Assembly: GCA_002372375.1 (NCBI GenBank)
Contig: DFGJ01000031.1
Coordinates: 1-53,916, forward strand
Origin: Ruminococcaceae bacterium UBA3753
GTDB taxonomy: Bacteria; Bacillota; Clostridia; Oscillospirales; Acutalibacteraceae
Direction of reading: 5' to 3'
DNA length: 53,916 nt
Both the position numbers and the translations under genes were made by a program. Under the pieces are notes generated by a model. That model was given only the letters and a program-made list of their open reading frames with translations, was not told where the DNA came from and searched no databases. Below, one piece after another: positions 52,178 through 53,916 of the stretch; within the stretch, counting starts at the first letter, position 1, and every line of letters starts with the position of its first letter.

Positions 52178-52442
52178 ACAAGATCACTCACCTTTTTTAA
52201 TGTAACTACTTGAACACATTGAAAACAAAAATGTAACAATGTTTAAAATAGTGAAACTAATCTTAAATTTAAATTTCCTGAATGTCAACATTTAGCATTT
52301 GGTCTTTTTTATATGTAACATACAAAAAAATAAGGCGATAATCTTATTTTGCTCTTTTTTAACACTATATATAGAACTAAATATCACTTTTTTTGTTCAA
52401 AACTCCAAACATCATATTATTACAACAATGTAAAAATATGAT
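52178..52442. promoter_or_regulatory. Divergent intergenic region with repeated ATGTAAC motif
   Basis: Between the G5/3D gene (minus) and the secreted hydrolase (plus), the motif ATGTAAC or its near variants recurs at about 52200, 52231, 52313, 52429 and 52492, with a reverse form at 52461. The spacing is irregular. It may be a regulator-binding cluster or simple AT-rich bias; the first is an inference. Confidence 0.4.
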
Positions 52443-52470
52443 TTGCAAAAGACAATTTTTATGTTACAAT
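52443..52470 (+). promoter_or_regulatory. Promoter of the secreted hydrolase gene
   Basis: TTGCAA (52443-52448), a 16-base spacer and TACAAT (52465-52470), 67 bases before the ATG. A TGTTAC/GTAACA inverted repeat (52462-52498) overlaps the -10 and start region, where a repressor could act. Confidence 0.6.
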
Positions 52471-52537
52471 ACATATACTTTTTGTTGCTTAATGTAACAA
52501 CATGCATGTTTTTTGATTACTAAACTCGGAGGATAAA

Positions 52538-53650
52538 ATGAACAAGGTGATTAGAGCAAGTTTAATGTGTTGTGTAAGCCTTTCGGCAGTATCCGCTAAT
52601 GACGCGATCGGCTCCAATCGGTTTGGTGATCTTTTTTATAACTTATCAGTTAAATGCTTAGATTACAGTTTTCTTTACTATATTGCTAAAGCAGGAATAT
52701 TCAATGGTATAGTAAAAAAAGATGATATTTTACCTGAATCACTAAAACAAAACGGCGTAATTTCTAAAAGAATATCTGCAACTTACGAAGAAAGCGATGG
52801 TAGAAGTGGAGATACTGTTGCATACTTCAAATTTGACGGAATCAACGCAACTGAAGGTAACGACACCATACTGCTATCTTTTGGAGGAAACCAAAGCAAC
52901 GGTTATTCTGCAATATACAGAGGTATAAACGAAGAAAAAAATAATTTCATTTTGCCTACGGCATCGGTTAGGTATAGATATTTTCACGATCCAACTATCA
53001 GTTTTATGAACAAAGCCAGTAATGTTAGCGAAAAAACTATTTATGAGGACGGTATCAGGCTCTATGAATATGTTACAAAAGTTTTGGGATTCAAAAAAAT
53101 AGTTTTATTAGGATATTCTGAGGGTGGGAGCGTAGCCTCAAATCTTGCAAGGTACATAGAAGATTCAGGTAAAGGTGAAAGCATAAAGGGCATCATTCTT
53201 GCCAGCCCAATAGACGGAATTAAAAGTTCCGCAGAGAAATATACCGGCAGTAAACTATTAGGCAGCCTGGCAGGGATTATTTTGAGAAACGAGAAACTCG
53301 ACACATTTGATAATCTCAGCTTCTTGAAGAACAAAGATATACCAGTACTTATTGTCAGCGGTGGGGAAAAAGATTTTCTTAGCTTAAAGTTTACACACAT
53401 AGATGAGAGGATGAGGAAAGTTGGTTTCACTAATGTTTATAGTCTTGTCAACAATGTAAATAACCATACCGACAGCACCTTTGACATAGAACAAATAGAA
53501 TTGAATGAAAAAGGTGACATATTGGTAAATATTAAAAAAATAGAGGAATACATTGAAAATAAAGATTCTTATTGGGAATGCTTTGACGAAAATGGCCAAA
53601 GAATGATGACTGAAAATGAGAAGACAAAAGACGATGCTCATTCAGGTTAA
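52538..53650 (+). CDS. Exported alpha/beta hydrolase-like protein
   Basis: A 370-residue protein with signal peptide MNKVIRASLMCCVSLSAVSA and likely cleavage after residue 20. The mature part has an alpha/beta hydrolase fold: LLSFGGNQSNGYS near 112-124 (oxyanion region), nucleophile Ser194 in GYSEGGS, candidate Asp279 in GGEKDFLS and His310 in VNNHTD, so a full catalytic triad can be proposed. The substrate is unknown. The serine motif G-Y-S-E-G resembles lysophospholipase or acyl-transfer hydrolases. GGAGG lies 7 bases before the ATG. The gene has its own promoter and no operon partner. The secretion signal marks it as a candidate host- or envelope-directed enzyme. Confidence 0.82.
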   Translation: MNKVIRASLMCCVSLSAVSANDAIGSNRFGDLFYNLSVKCLDYSFLYYIAKAGIFNGIVKKDDILPESLKQNGVISKRISATYEESDGRSGDTVAYFKFDGINATEGNDTILLSFGGNQSNGYSAIYRGINEEKNNFILPTASVRYRYFHDPTISFMNKASNVSEKTIYEDGIRLYEYVTKVLGFKKIVLLGYSEGGSVASNLARYIEDSGKGESIKGIILASPIDGIKSSAEKYTGSKLLGSLAGIILRNEKLDTFDNLSFLKNKDIPVLIVSGGEKDFLSLKFTHIDERMRKVGFTNVYSLVNNVNNHTDSTFDIEQIELNEKGDILVNIKKIEEYIENKDSYWECFDENGQRMMTENEKTKDDAHSG

Positions 53651-53788
53651 ATTAAATAAGTGTCAAGCAAACACGTAGTAAGGAACTAAATACAAATCCT
53701 ATCGCTTTCGTATATTTGAATATTTTCGTACAGTTTTAAGCTTGCTTTATATAAAAATGGCCGAAATCGATTTTTTGACTTTTTTCTG

Positions 53789-53818
53789 TTGACAATTTTT
53801 TTTACTAGGTGTTACAAT
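53789..53818 (+). promoter_or_regulatory. Strong promoter and leader of a ribosomal RNA operon
   Basis: TTGACA (53789-53794), an 18-base spacer and TACAAT (53813-53818). The leader behind it carries a small hairpin (CTCG..CGAG) and CCTTGAAAATTAAACA, much like the boxA-type antitermination leader found ahead of Firmicute 16S genes. A second -35-like TTGACT lies at 53776. Confidence 0.65.
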
Positions 53819-53903
53819 ATGATCACGCTCGTGGTTGCGAGTTCGTACCTTGAAAATTAAACATCTTTTTTCTTGTTACTTCTTCTTTAACTTTACTTCT
53901 TTT

Positions 53904-53916
53904 TTCTTTTTGAGAG
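53904..53916 (+). rRNA. Probable 5' end of a 16S rRNA gene (cut by the window edge)
   Basis: The window ends in CTTTTTGAGAG. Bacterial 16S genes begin with a similar purine motif just before TTTGATCCTGGCTCAG, so the next bases outside the window would decide. With the rRNA-type promoter and leader directly upstream, this is the simplest reading; only about 10 bases of evidence exist. Confidence 0.5.

Noticed and set aside
1..53916. CRISPR arrays, insertion sequences and prophage genes
   Set aside because: No regularly spaced repeats, transposase, integrase or phage structural motifs were seen on either strand. The only direct repeats are the two tandem duplications and the in-gene repeats.

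Overview
The window looks like a chromosomal segment of a low-GC, endospore-lineage Firmicute, most likely a member of the Clostridia. The evidence is Spo0A, SpoIVB, SpoVS, CdaA/CdaR, YmdB, an LL-diaminopimelate aminotransferase, an ECF-transporter EcfT, a G5/3D-domain cell-wall protein and a DUF5711-CvpA-PgsA-Clp run. Gene-by-gene homology is typical of Oscillospiraceae-like Clostridia. My coding calls cover only about two thirds of the bases. The gaps are unusually long, hold short coding-like remnants and diverged tandem duplications, and several genes carry in-frame stops. With a set of single-gene units encoding Sec-signal proteins of no recognised family, this suggests a host-associated lineage in genome reduction, possibly an endosymbiont. 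That last step is inference.

Layout. 1-87 is tRNA-Leu(UAA). 478-2449 is a visibly GC-richer block (P-loop kinase, metallo-beta-lactamase-fold hydrolase, broken GrpB-family gene) that looks recently acquired. 3567-8648 holds dus, ymdB, spoVS and comF; ymdB and spoVS, normally neighbours, are pushed apart by a 369-bp-period tandem duplication and decaying DNA. 9076-11114 holds an FNT-family channel and a secreted protein of unknown function. 11563-13910 holds ychF and ecfT. 14743-20692 is an accessory insertion between ecfT and truA: a three-gene surface-polysaccharide operon and a secreted, repeat-bearing protein with macro/PARG-like motifs. 21107-30089 is a core block: truA, a DUF5711 gene, cvpA-pgsA-clp, then cdaA-cdaR on the other strand. 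31382-36108 holds nifU/iscU, tgt, another secreted protein and dapL. 36538-37321 is a translationally coupled pair of small membrane proteins, the first broken by a stop. 38033-44786 holds a MTA/SAH nucleosidase, murD, a coiled-coil secreted protein and a Ca2+-type P-ATPase. 45516-47694 is spoIVB-spo0A. 48364-53650 holds pcrA, the G5/3D protein and a secreted alpha/beta hydrolase. The window closes with a strong promoter and leader running into what looks like the first bases of a 16S rRNA gene.

How the parts fit. Housekeeping functions are present but scattered: tRNA modification (dus, truA, tgt), peptidoglycan and diaminopimelate synthesis (murD, dapL), phospholipid synthesis (pgsA), c-di-AMP synthesis (cdaA/cdaR), Fe-S assembly and DNA repair. 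Three sporulation genes suggest that spore formation is, or recently was, retained. The accessory layer consists of exported proteins: 10110-11114, 19088-20692, 33870-34676, 36538-37321, 40957-41937 and 52538-53650. They have N-terminal signal peptides, helical or coiled-coil bodies and few recognisable domains. They are the best candidates here for an undescribed host-interaction system.
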